DNA from: Paraburkholderia rhynchosiae
GTDB lineage: Bacteria; Pseudomonadota; Gammaproteobacteria; Burkholderiales; Burkholderiaceae
Reading direction: 5' to 3'
DNA length: 64,000 nucleotides
NCBI RefSeq assembly: GCF_002879865.1
Contig: NZ_PNXY01000029.1
Coordinates: 1-64,000 of the forward strand
Numbering within the stretch: position 1 is the stretch's first letter; every line of letters starts with the position of its first letter. This document shows positions 7,945 to 16,261 of this stretch, one piece after another. The notes beneath the pieces are model-generated. The model saw nothing but the letters and a program-made list of their open reading frames with translations. It searched no databases and was not told the DNA's origin. Position numbers and translations under genes: made by a program.

Positions 7945-8381
7945 GCAAACACGCCATGCTCGATGCGTCCCAGCGTATCCATCACGCTATCCGTGCCAAT
8001 GTCGGTATCGACAAGACTCAGTGGCGTGGCATCTTCCAGGGCAGCAACAGGCGTCTTAAGCCAGGCGAGTGCAAGGTCGAGACTGTCGAATACCTCAGCA
8101 GCGCGCGCAGCGACACGCGCGAGTCGCAGCAGCTTGGCTGACTCCTCACGACTCAAAACCCCTTCCCGCTTCCGACGCGCCAAGGTACGCTCCGGGATAT
8201 CGAGCGCCTGCGCCAGTTCTGCTTGCGAAAGGCCGATAGACCTGAGCATCGCGTCCAGCGCCCGCGACGAAATGCCGTGGCGGACCACGTCTACCCATTC
8301 AAGGCCGGATCGGGGAGCACGCGGAAATACCGACGGTCCTCCCAGCAGTGAATCGGCTGACACCTTCTCTATGACGTTCAT
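7941..8381 (-). CDS. Xre/MbcA/ParS-type antitoxin
   Basis: A 146-residue antitoxin partner of the RES toxin. An Xre-like HTH (LSQAELAQALDIPERTLARR) is followed by the C-terminal toxin-binding (DUF2384/MbcA-ParS) domain with VFDSLDLALAWLKTPVAALE. The start at 8379-8381 follows AGGGGGTGA at proper spacing; an upstream ATG at 8399 lacks such a site. It probably represses its own operon through the inverted repeat immediately upstream and neutralises the toxin in a heteromeric complex. Confidence 0.9.
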   Translation of the reverse strand: MNVIEKVSADSLLGGPSVFPRAPRSGLEWVDVVRHGISSRALDAMLRSIGLSQAELAQALDIPERTLARRKREGVLSREESAKLLRLARVAARAAEVFDSLDLALAWLKTPVAALEDATPLSLVDTDIGTDSVMDTLGRIEHGVFA

Positions 8382-8394
8382 GGTTTCACCCCCT

Positions 8395-8426
8395 GCCATT
8401 TGGCATCCATTTTATACCAAAATGGC
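8395..8426. promoter_or_regulatory. Probable autoregulatory operator of the RES/Xre pair
   Basis: GCCATTTGG (8395-8403) and CCAAAATGGC (8417-8426) form an imperfect inverted repeat covering the antitoxin promoter and ribosome-site region. This is the expected place and form for binding by an Xre-type antitoxin dimer. Confidence 0.55.
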
Positions 8427-8731
8427 AGAACCGGTAGCTGTGCGACGGCATTGTCGGTCCAGGCCGGACTATCGGCTACTTTCAGCGAAAGATCGCGCTT
8501 AATATCCTTGGGAGGAGGTCGACGACACGCCTAGGCACCGCTCAGACGAAAGGGTGCGCTCGTATGTCAGAAATCCGGAGACGTCGGCGTATCGGAGCAG
8601 GTGCGCTGTGGTGGCTGCGTGAGCAGTTGGGAACTGCTTGCCATCGTTAGAGCGCCGCCTGCAGATCGGTCAGCGCGACCATCAGCATCATCGGATCGAT
8701 TGGCGAAGACTCTGTTGGCGCCCGCAATTAA
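8427..8731. other. Intergenic, no supported gene
   Basis: About 300 bases between the toxin-antitoxin promoter and the Tni transposon repeats. I see no convincing coding sequence or RNA. Confidence 0.4.
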
Positions 8732-8781
8732 CGCTAGCAGTGTTCACATAGGCGCTAGCACGTTCAGTAACGCTGCTAGCG
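8732..8781. repeat. Tni transposon end repeats, tniQ side
   Basis: Two direct CGCTAGCA octamers (8732-8739, 8753-8760) and one inverted copy TGCTAGCG (8774-8781). The same octamer recurs at the tniA side (11565 and 11595). They look like transposase-binding iterons. The truncated tniQ frame runs straight into this cluster. Confidence 0.6.
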
Positions 8782-9288
8782 TAGCCGAATGTTTCCGGGA
8801 AATCGGGGAGTTCGATAGCGGGACATCGCGCCGAGCGCCGCATCGAAGTTGGCGGATTTTTCAAATATTGATGCAGGGACAGTTTCCAGCAGGCTGTGAT
8901 GCGCCGTGCAGTATTCAGCTTCGGGATTGAGCCATTCCCTTTTCCAGCGTGGGGCCGACACGTCGGCATCGTTGAGCACGAGACACCTGAAGCAATAAAC
9001 AAGGTAACGCCGGTGGACCATCCATTCGGGTGGCATCTGAATCGCTGCCAACCTCCCCTCACTCACTCGAGCCAAGCTGGAGAGTTGATGCAGCGCCGAT
9101 GCGCAGACTGGAGGAAATAAAATCCACCCCGCTTTTCCAAGATTCGGCAGATCCAGCCCGGTGCTCGTTTCCCACAGCGTGCGCACGCTGATCTGGTAAC
9201 ACGTCGCCACCCGACCTAGCCAACTGCCAAATGCCTCTTCGAAAAACGGTCGCGGCGCAACAGGCCATGGCTTCCCAAGATCAGGCAT
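8776..9288 (-). pseudogene. tniQ: TniQ, C-terminally truncated
   Basis: The 170-residue product starts MPDLGKPWPVAPRPFFEEAF and has the TniQ N-terminal pattern (PxxxEAFGSWLGRVA) and the later YCFRCLVLNDADVSAPRWKR zinc-finger-like region with HC of YCTAHHSLLE. Family members are about twice as long. The frame ends within the CGCTAGCA repeats, so the C-terminal half and whatever followed were deleted. The start overlaps the shifted tniB stop (ATGCCTGA), as in intact tni operons. Confidence 0.7.
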
Positions 9289-9909
9289 GTTCGCGAGCGA
9301 CGCGCTGGAGATGTGAGATGCCGATAAATTCGTCGCCGTTTCGGATAGAAAGCTCCGCTGCATCGTTTAGGATTGTCGAAATGGCGCAAGGAACTTCAGC
9401 AGATCAAGAGAAGCACGCTGCTCACGATACGTTCCCGCAAGTAGGTGATGCACCTCATCCACGATCAACATCTGCGGCGACATCCGCCTGAGGATGTCCC
9501 GCGCCAATCGTTCGAGAGTAGCCAGCCCCGCGGCAGCGTTATGTGGAGCACCGAGTTCGAATAACAACGCAGAATAGAACCTATGTTGGTCTGGAGTCGG
9601 CGGCATCTGGACGGAAACGACCGGGCACCGCTCTACACCTCGTCTCTCATCAAATTCATTGGGATGGGTGCGTCTGAACTTCGCGGTAATCTTGGTTTTC
9701 CCAATGTTTGAATCGCCGTGCAGCAAGAGGCATGGCATACGGTCGCGTGGTGGTGTCTCAAAAAGCCTCTGAAGCACCTGTAACGCTTCAGTCGCGCGTG
9801 GATAGTCGATCCAGCGGTCACGAAGGAGACCTTTTACACGATCTTCGTTTCCCAACTGCGCCTGCTCTCTGGCAGCCGGATGTAAGTGTGCCAGTCCATC
9901 GTGCTTCAT
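9281..9909 (-). pseudogene. tniB: TniB ATPase with internal deletion
   Basis: AAA+ regulator of Tni transposition. The intact N-terminal part has Walker A LLLHGDSNIGKTK and Walker B MLIVDEVHHLL, and reaches LLKFLA at 9385. It then passes into PFRQS and a stop at 9367. The true C-terminal tail (DAAELSIRNGDEFIGISHLQ, ending REHA) is present immediately after in another frame, ending at 9281-9283. Compared with Tn5053 TniB, roughly 95-100 codons carrying the sensor and arginine-finger region are missing, and the join is out of frame. It starts 9 bp after tniA. Confidence 0.8.
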
Positions 9910-9918
9910 GTCGGCTCC

Positions 9919-11538
9919 TTACCACTCTTCCACGTCGTACGCGGTCACAGGTGAGTCATAATCCACTTGGTCCGCGTCCCGCTGTTCAGGTGATTGTTCG
10001 GCGCCCTGTCGATCTAGCCCTCGCGCCGGAGGAATGCTCTGCGATCTGGATCGCCGACGCTTTCGTGTTGCTCGCGTCGCATTCTCGATCACGCTGCGCT
10101 GCTCCATGATCGTCTCAAAAATTCCTCTTTCTGAGATCGTCCGCTGTCCTCTCTCCCTGATTGCTTTCAACGCTGCCCGTTGTTCAAAGAGGGAGATGGG
10201 AGGCCGTCGCAAATCCGCGTAACGCACTTCTATGTAGCTCTTCTTTCCCGCACTTACGAACACACGCGACAGGTCTTCGGGATGGTAACGGACGGTCACA
10301 GCACGGCGTGTCTCCCGCCATGCTGCGAACAACGGGTGCCAGTACCGGATCCGAAATATGTTGAGGCCGTCCGCCTGTATCGTCCGTGTCTCAACTGGCA
10401 GAAACCTTATCAAAAATTGAAGTTCCGTATCCGGTGCGCTGGGCAGATATCGAGATTCAGCCGAACTGGAAAGTTCGCGCCACTTTTCGGCAGGGGGAAG
10501 CTCAGACAAACCGCGATGAGGGCTTTGATGGTACCGCCTTCCAATTTCGATCGTCAGCCATCGCTCAAAATCCCGTAATGTGAGGCTGGCGGTCTTCTCG
10601 GCCTGGCGACCCTTGCGTCCTTTTGTGGACGATCCCGTCGCGCCCGGCAACCCACGCACGCGCTCCATCAACCTGCGGTTCAGCCGTTCAATATGGCCAC
10701 CGAAATGAGGCTTACCGACTGGACGATACATAAGGTCAATGCCGTATTCACGGCATCCGCTGCGGAGCGCCCTGCTCTTGAATTCGGCCGCGTTATCTAG
10801 ATGCAAGACTCGCGGAATGCCTCGCATGGGCCAGTCCGCTTCTACGCCTATCTTCGCAAGCCATGACGCTTTCGGTAACGCAACCCGCGTGAGGAGCAAG
10901 CCAACCGTGGCCGCGCCGGGTCGCTCCATTCCTAGGTAGAAGCCCAGCACGCACCTCGACGCAACGTCAAGTGCGAGCGACAGCCAAGGCCGGCCAATGA
11001 TCTGCCCGCCCAACTCGCTCACCAGCAATATGTCGGCTTGCGTATGATCGATCTGGACGATGTCGAGCGGATACCGGACCCCGAACGTGCCGGGGGCAAT
11101 CATCGATCCGGGAAGTGCGGCCCGCGCCAAAGCATCCTGCTGCCGATAAGCAGTCCATCGGCGAGCCACCGTAGACCGACTAGGAGAATTCAGGCCCACA
11201 ACCGCACATCGACGTTTTATTTCAAGGACAAGATCGGTTGCCGGATGAGCCAGTTGCCGTTGCGCGGGTAACCATTGGTGCACGACTTCTTCGATGACAG
11301 TCTCAACCGCAGCGTCCAGTCGCCCGCCAGGTATGCGACCGCAAGGCGAAGGCTGTAAAGTGCTCGTCACAGGATTTGCGAGAAAGCGCCTACGCAGGCG
11401 ATAGACAGTCGCCCAATGAACGTTGAGCAATTGCGCCGCGCGTTTCGCCTGCTCCCGGGAAAGGTCACCGTTCCCCAGAGGTCTCAACACCGACGCTATT
11501 TTCGCTGCCCGAGCCTCAATCTCCTCCGAGGACGCCAT
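9919..11538 (-). CDS. tniA: TniA transposase
   Basis: A 539-residue DDE transposase of the Tn5053/Tn402 group. The N-terminal HTH region (REQAKRAAQLLNVHWATVYR) is followed by the rve core with VQIDHTQAD (Asp about 164), LHLDNAAEF (Asp about 248) and GGHIERLNRRL (Glu about 284), then a Mu-type C-terminal beta-barrel and a basic tail. I take the ATG at 11538 because GGGGGT lies just upstream; the frame is open for 26 more codons through the terminal repeats. It appears intact, unlike its tniB and tniQ partners. Confidence 0.9.
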   Translation of the reverse strand: MASSEEIEARAAKIASVLRPLGNGDLSREQAKRAAQLLNVHWATVYRLRRRFLANPVTSTLQPSPCGRIPGGRLDAAVETVIEEVVHQWLPAQRQLAHPATDLVLEIKRRCAVVGLNSPSRSTVARRWTAYRQQDALARAALPGSMIAPGTFGVRYPLDIVQIDHTQADILLVSELGGQIIGRPWLSLALDVASRCVLGFYLGMERPGAATVGLLLTRVALPKASWLAKIGVEADWPMRGIPRVLHLDNAAEFKSRALRSGCREYGIDLMYRPVGKPHFGGHIERLNRRLMERVRGLPGATGSSTKGRKGRQAEKTASLTLRDFERWLTIEIGRRYHQSPHRGLSELPPAEKWRELSSSAESRYLPSAPDTELQFLIRFLPVETRTIQADGLNIFRIRYWHPLFAAWRETRRAVTVRYHPEDLSRVFVSAGKKSYIEVRYADLRRPPISLFEQRAALKAIRERGQRTISERGIFETIMEQRSVIENATRATRKRRRSRSQSIPPARGLDRQGAEQSPEQRDADQVDYDSPVTAYDVEEW

Positions 11539-11564
11539 ATCTACCCCCATATGCGGCAAGGACG

Positions 11565-11602
11565 CGCTAGCAGCATTAAAGAACATGAAATCGACGCTAG
11601 CA
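11565..11602. repeat. Tni transposon end repeats, tniA side
   Basis: Two CGCTAGCA octamers (11565-11572 and 11595-11602), 30 bp apart, just upstream of tniA. Same octamer as at 8732-8781. Confidence 0.6.
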
Positions 11603-11793
11603 ACGTTAGTGGACATCGTGCCACTCAGCCGTTACGCCGTTACAACAGCCTGAAATCGCTCGATTTTCCAGTTTTTGCTCGATATATCGAGCATTTTCAG
11701 TCAATTTCCTGATGGCAAACTTAATGACACGGCTAGCGGCAACTGTGGGCACCAACAGCCTGCGAGACCTACGCTCGCAGAAGTAAGAACAGC

Positions 11794-11816
11794 AAGGTGC
11801 GGTGTCGCCGCACCTT
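11794..11816 (-). terminator. Hairpin terminator after the leuCD-type operon
   Basis: AAGGTGCGG and CCGCACCTT form a perfect 9-bp stem with a 5-base loop, 30 bp past the leuD stop. On the minus strand it is followed by a moderately T-rich stretch, consistent with a rho-independent terminator. Confidence 0.7.
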
Positions 11817-11845
11817 CGAGTGGGCCCAGCGGCCGCTTACGTCAG

Positions 11846-12496
11846 CTACGCAGCGTTACTCGGGAATAGCCACGGTTCCTCTTCGCGACGCCGCTTTTCG
11901 TACGCTTGGATGGTCTCTCGAGAGCGCAACGTGAACGAAACATCGTCCAGCCCTTCAAGAAGCCGCATCTTCCGACCAGGGTCCACGTCGAACTTATAGG
12001 TGTCGCCAGCGGAAGTCGTGAGTTCCTGCGCCGGCAGGCTTACGTGGAACGAATAGTCTTCTACTTCGGCAATCTCGGCAAACAGCCTGTCGACGGCGGC
12101 GTCTGCTAGGACGATAGGCAGAATGCCGTTCTTGAAGCAGTTTCCGTAGAAGATGTCCGCGAAGCTCGGTGCAACGATGACACGGATGCCGAAGTCGTGA
12201 AGTGCCCACACCGCGTGCTCACGGCTGGAGCCGCACCCGAAGTTCTGGCGGGTCAGCAATGCCCGAGCATCCCTGAATCGCGGCTGATTCAGCGGGAAAT
12301 CCGGATTCGGTTGCCGCTCTGAAATGTCCTTGCCCGGTTCGCCCGGGTCAAGATAGCGCCACTCGTCGAAGAGGTTGACGCCAAAGCCGGTCCGGTTTAT
12401 CGACTTCATGAACTGCTTTGGGATGATGGCGTCCGTGTCGACGTTCGTGCGGTCAATTGGGGCAAGTCGACCCTGAAATTCAACAAATTTGTCCAT
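11846..12496 (-). CDS. leuD: LeuD-type hydro-lyase small subunit
   Basis: A 216-residue aconitase swivel-domain protein, close to isopropylmalate isomerase small subunit (FQGRLAPIDRTNVDTDAIIP at the N-terminus, NFGCGSSREHAVWAL in the middle). It pairs with the large subunit encoded just upstream; the start codon shares a base with that stop (TAATG). There is no leuB next to it. The gene ends an operon with a CoA-transferase, a lyase and a flavin monooxygenase. I therefore suspect that the enzyme hydrates or isomerises a catabolic intermediate rather than making leucine. Sequence alone cannot decide this. Confidence 0.85.
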   Translation of the reverse strand: MDKFVEFQGRLAPIDRTNVDTDAIIPKQFMKSINRTGFGVNLFDEWRYLDPGEPGKDISERQPNPDFPLNQPRFRDARALLTRQNFGCGSSREHAVWALHDFGIRVIVAPSFADIFYGNCFKNGILPIVLADAAVDRLFAEIAEVEDYSFHVSLPAQELTTSAGDTYKFDVDPGRKMRLLEGLDDVSFTLRSRETIQAYEKRRREEEPWLFPSNAA

Positions 12497-13905
12497 TAGA
12501 GCACCCATCTGCTGATGTCGACAAATCGTCCCGCCACGGATGCTGCGGCGGCCATGGCGGGGGAGACGAGATGGCTACGCCCACCGCGTCCCTGACGCCC
12601 CTCAAAATTCCGGTTCGATGTGGAGGCGCATCTTTCCTCGGGCTGGAGCCGGTCGTCGTTCATCCCGAGGCACATGGAGCAACCGGGTTCGCGCCATTCG
12701 AAACCGGCTTCACGAAACACCTTGTCCAGGCCTTCTGCCTCGGCCTGGGCTTTCACCAGACCAGAGCCTGGTACAGCCAAGGCAAGCCTGACGCTACTAG
12801 CGACCTTCTTGCCTTTTAAGATTTCCGCGGCTGCCCGGAAGTCTTCCATCCGGCCATTTGTGCATGAGCCGATGAAAACTTTCTGCGGCACGATGGAGCT
12901 GATTGCAGCTCCCGGCGTCAGGCCCATGTATTTGAGCGCCGCGTTTGCCGCCGCCCGCCTAACCGGGTCGTTAAAGCTTTCCAACTCGGGGATACACCCG
13001 TCGATACTCGCGACCATTTCCGGCGATGTGCCCCACGTCACCATGGGTTTGACCGCGGAAGCATCGAAGAACTCGATGCGGTCGAAGACCGCGTCCGCAT
13101 CGCTGTACAGGTTCCGCCATTTTTGAACAGCGCGGTCCCAGTTCGCACGGGTGGGCGCATAGGGCCGGTCTCTCAAATAGTCGATGGTGGTGTCGTCCAC
13201 TGCGACCAAGCCGATTCGTGCACCTCCCTCGATCGCCATGTTGCACAGAGTCATTCGGCCTTCCATGCTGAGCGCGCGAATGGCTTCTCCGGTGAACTCG
13301 ATAGCGTAGCCCGTGGCTCCCGCCGTTCCGATTGTGCCTATGATGTGCAAAATGAGGTCCTTGGCCGACACACCTTCCGGCAACTGGCGGTCAACCCGGA
13401 CCAGCATCGTCTTCATCCGCTTCGTTAGCAGGCATTGCGTTGCCAGCACGTGTTCGACTTCTGAAGTGCCGACGCCAAATGCTAAAGAAGCGAAGGCGCC
13501 GTGCGTGCTCGTGTGAGAATCGCCCGCCACGACCACCATCCCGGGAAGAGTGGCGCCTTGTTCAGGGCCTACCACGTGAATGATGCCTTGGCGTTGGTCG
13601 CCCAAGCCGAAGTGCGTCACCCCAAAATCGCTCGCGTTCTTGGCCAGCTGCGCAACTTGGATTCGCGAGAGGGCATCTCGAATTTCCTCGCTTCGGTCTG
13701 TCGTTGGAACGTTGTGGTCGGCGGTTGCCAGAACCGTTTCCGGGCGCCAAACCTTCCGCCCCGCGATACGCAGACCCTCGAAAGCTTGCGGACTCGTAAC
13801 CTCGTAGACCAGATGCCGGTCTACATAGAGCAGCGCGGTATCGTCACCGGGTGTGGAGACCACATGGCTGTTCCAGATTTTTTCGAAAAGCGTTTGTCCG
13901 CTCAT
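12496..13905 (-). CDS. leuC: LeuC-type hydro-lyase large subunit
   Basis: A 469-residue aconitase-superfamily subunit. The 4Fe-4S ligands are visible as FIGSCTNGR and CSMCLGMN, and substrate-site segments include VAGDSHTSTHGAF and LATQCLL. The active enzyme is a dimer with the small subunit encoded next. The start overlaps the stop of the HMG-CoA-lyase gene as ATGA. The C-terminal region after MCLGMNDDRL (PEERCASTSNRNFEGRQGRG) is normal for the family. Known relatives act on 3-isopropylmalate, citraconate or 2,3-dimethylmalate; which applies here is not known. Confidence 0.85.
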   Translation of the reverse strand: MSGQTLFEKIWNSHVVSTPGDDTALLYVDRHLVYEVTSPQAFEGLRIAGRKVWRPETVLATADHNVPTTDRSEEIRDALSRIQVAQLAKNASDFGVTHFGLGDQRQGIIHVVGPEQGATLPGMVVVAGDSHTSTHGAFASLAFGVGTSEVEHVLATQCLLTKRMKTMLVRVDRQLPEGVSAKDLILHIIGTIGTAGATGYAIEFTGEAIRALSMEGRMTLCNMAIEGGARIGLVAVDDTTIDYLRDRPYAPTRANWDRAVQKWRNLYSDADAVFDRIEFFDASAVKPMVTWGTSPEMVASIDGCIPELESFNDPVRRAAANAALKYMGLTPGAAISSIVPQKVFIGSCTNGRMEDFRAAAEILKGKKVASSVRLALAVPGSGLVKAQAEAEGLDKVFREAGFEWREPGCSMCLGMNDDRLQPEERCASTSNRNFEGRQGRGGRSHLVSPAMAAAASVAGRFVDISRWVL

Positions 13906-14930
13906 TTTGCCACCTCTGTTACCCGGCATTCGGGGTCAATCAATGCATTGCCGCTGCCAGCAAGGCGTGTTTGCTCCTTTCCTCCCAGCCAGTCCGGCAT
14001 GGGATAGATGCGGTCATACGAGCCGGCTTTCATGACTTGCCCCGGGACGTCGTGCCCGACCAGCGATGGGATTTCATTGGCCAACGGAATCAGATTCGCG
14101 ACGTCGATGCCCGTGTCGTAACCCATCGCGTTGAACATGTGAACCATGTCCTCAGTGCAGGCATTACCGCTCGCGCCCGGCGCGAAGGGGCAACCGCCCA
14201 GTCCAGCGAGAGACGCATCGAATCGGGTGATACCGCCTTCCAGTGCGGCGATACAGTTGGCCAGCCCCATGCCACGGGTGTTGTGAAAGTGCGCCGTAAC
14301 CGTGAGTTCTGGGAATCGTGTGAGCACTAGCTCACAGATTCGTCGAACCTGCGCCGGGTTCGCCATGCCGGTGGTGTCGCACAGCGTCAACCGCTTGATA
14401 CCGATCTCGGCGATTCTGTCGATATTTGCGAGCAAATCGTCGTCGCAGATTTGCCCGTCGAACGGGCACCCGAATGCAGTCGACAGAGATGCATTGACGG
14501 CGACCGTTCCGTTGGTCAGCCTCACAATCTCCGCGAACTGCGCCAAGGATTGGTCGCGCGTCATCCGTAAGTTGGCGCGGTTGTGTGTCTCGCTCGCGGA
14601 CATAACGACGTTGTGTTCGTCGAGTTCGCACTTCAAGGCCCGCTCACAACCACGGGCATTGGGAATGAGCGCCGTGTATTCCACCGTCGGCACGCGGTTG
14701 AGGTTGACCAATACGCTCTCGGCATCCGCGAGTGCCGGAATTGCCTTGGGCGAGCTAAACGAGGTGACTTCAATCTTTGCCAGTCCAGTTAAACTGAGCC
14801 GGTTGATAAGGTCCACCTTCGCATCAGTCGGAACAAAGACGGATTCCATCTGGAAACCATCCCGCACGCAGACATCGTGGATGTACAGCTTCTTCGCGGG
14901 TTGCTGAGTCATGGCGTGAATCTCTCTCAT
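13902..14930 (-). CDS. HMG-CoA lyase family protein
   Basis: A DRE-TIM barrel lyase of 342 residues. N-terminal VCVRDGFQMESVFVPTDAK carries the catalytic Arg-Asp. AHFHNTRGMGLANCIAAL holds the metal-binding histidines. LAGLGGCPFAPGASGN is the HMG-CoA lyase signature with its catalytic cysteine. The family splits 3-hydroxy-3-methyl acyl-CoAs into acetyl-CoA and a ketoacid. The start overlaps the CoA-transferase stop (ATGA at 14927-14930); an internal ATG at 14912 has a reasonable GAGAG site and is an alternative. With a CoA-transferase on one side and a LeuCD-type hydratase on the other, a hydroxyacyl-CoA cleavage step is likely. Confidence 0.88.
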   Translation of the reverse strand: MREIHAMTQQPAKKLYIHDVCVRDGFQMESVFVPTDAKVDLINRLSLTGLAKIEVTSFSSPKAIPALADAESVLVNLNRVPTVEYTALIPNARGCERALKCELDEHNVVMSASETHNRANLRMTRDQSLAQFAEIVRLTNGTVAVNASLSTAFGCPFDGQICDDDLLANIDRIAEIGIKRLTLCDTTGMANPAQVRRICELVLTRFPELTVTAHFHNTRGMGLANCIAALEGGITRFDASLAGLGGCPFAPGASGNACTEDMVHMFNAMGYDTGIDVANLIPLANEIPSLVGHDVPGQVMKAGSYDRIYPMPDWLGGKEQTRLAGSGNALIDPECRVTEVAK

Positions 14931-16141
14931 CAGACGACGCCCTGCGTGCGTAGTCGGGCGATGTCGTTGCCGGAAAACCCAAGTTTGCCCAACACCTCGT
15001 CTGTGTGCTCACCGAGGGACGGACCGAGCCATTTCGTCGCACCCGGCGTCGCGCTCAGCTTCGGCACGATTCCGGGCAGATGAACAGGCACGCCGTCTGG
15101 CAGCGAATGCTCTTCGATCATCGAACGAGCCCCGTAGTGTGAGTCGCTCAAGATGTCGGCGGCGGTATAGATTCGCCCGCTCGGAACCTCAGCCTCTTCG
15201 AGAATTCGAAGGACATCGTCGAGCGGGTGCTCGCGAGTCCATGCCGAGATAGCGACGTCCAAGGCCTCGTTGTTCTTGACCCGACCGTCGTTGTAAGCAA
15301 GCGCGGGGTCGTCAGCGAGGTCTTGCCGACCGATTGCGGTCATCAAGCGACGGAAAATGGCGTCACCGTTGCCGGCGATAATCACGTAGTTGCCGTCGCC
15401 GCAGAGATAGGTATTCGACGGCGAGATGCCTGGTAGACTTGCGCCACTGCGCTCGCGGACATGGCCTTGCACGGAGAATTCCGGGATCAGGCTCTCCATG
15501 ATGGCGAACACCGACTCGTAGAGCGCGACGTCTATGAACTGACCGGTACCACCGTTCACCTTCAGGTGATGCATCGCGAGCAGCGCGCCAATCGTTCCGT
15601 ACAGGGAGGCGAGCGTGTCGCCCAAGCTCACACCGACACGAACCGGAGGCCTATCAGGAAAACCAGAAGTGTGGCGCAAGCCGCCCATGCACTCGGCAAT
15701 TGCAGCGAAGCCCGGGCGCTGCGCCAAAGGCCCCGTCTGGCCATATCCGGAGATACGGACCATGATGAGCTTTGAATTCAGCTCGGACAATTGCTGCCAG
15801 CCGATGCCCCACTTCTCCAGCGTTCCGGGTCGGAAGTTTTCGATGACAATGTCGACTTCTTTGGCAAGCCGCTGAATGACCTCCCGGCCTTCCGGTGCTT
15901 TGAGGTCTAGCGTCACGGACTTCTTATTGCGGCTCTGCGTATACCACCAGAGAGACGTTCCTTCGTGAAGCTTCCGCCACTTGCGCAGGGGGTCACCGAC
16001 ACCCGGCGGTTCAACCTTGATGACTTCAGCTCCAAACTGGGCGAGCAGCGCGCTGGCATAGGGACCTGCAATCAGGGAGCCCAGCTCCAGAACTCTTACG
16101 CCGGCCAGCGGCAATATCTTGTCTCGGCCTGAGTTACTCAT
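14930..16141 (-). CDS. Class III CoA-transferase (CaiB/BaiF)
   Basis: A 403-residue family III CoA-transferase, which moves CoA between carboxylic acids. It begins VRVLELGSLIAGPYASALLA and carries the conserved catalytic Asp in QFIDVALYESVFA; length is normal. It probably activates the acid that the following lyase cleaves, since the two genes overlap by four bases. Upstream RBS AGGACTAC is acceptable. About 120 bp separate it from ribBA, a gap that could hold a second promoter. Confidence 0.88.
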   Translation of the reverse strand: MSNSGRDKILPLAGVRVLELGSLIAGPYASALLAQFGAEVIKVEPPGVGDPLRKWRKLHEGTSLWWYTQSRNKKSVTLDLKAPEGREVIQRLAKEVDIVIENFRPGTLEKWGIGWQQLSELNSKLIMVRISGYGQTGPLAQRPGFAAIAECMGGLRHTSGFPDRPPVRVGVSLGDTLASLYGTIGALLAMHHLKVNGGTGQFIDVALYESVFAIMESLIPEFSVQGHVRERSGASLPGISPSNTYLCGDGNYVIIAGNGDAIFRRLMTAIGRQDLADDPALAYNDGRVKNNEALDVAISAWTREHPLDDVLRILEEAEVPSGRIYTAADILSDSHYGARSMIEEHSLPDGVPVHLPGIVPKLSATPGATKWLGPSLGEHTDEVLGKLGFSGNDIARLRTQGVV

Positions 16142-16261
16142 ATGTAGTCCTATTTGTATGTCCTAAGATCATCGATCCGCTGATTGAATGACATGCAGTT
16201 ATGGCACTTGGAAGGCGACGAATCGGCTCGTACGTTCTGCGGCCGTTCGGTCTCGAGGCCT

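Larger units (their letters stand above)
8741..11615 (-). mobile_element. Decayed Tn5053/Tn402-type (Tni) transposon
   Basis: tniA, tniB and tniQ lie in the standard order and orientation. Candidate outer ends are TGTTCAC at 8741 and TGTCCAC (reverse strand, 11609-11615), both followed inward by GCTAGC repeats. No matching 5-bp target duplication is visible and no resolvase gene follows tniQ. tniB has an internal deletion and tniQ lacks its C-terminal half, so the element cannot move on its own. The exact left boundary is uncertain. Confidence 0.65.

Noticed and set aside
11846..13905. Reading leuCD as a leucine biosynthesis operon
   Set aside because: No leuA or leuB is present and the operon partners are catabolic. 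I kept the gene symbols only as family names.
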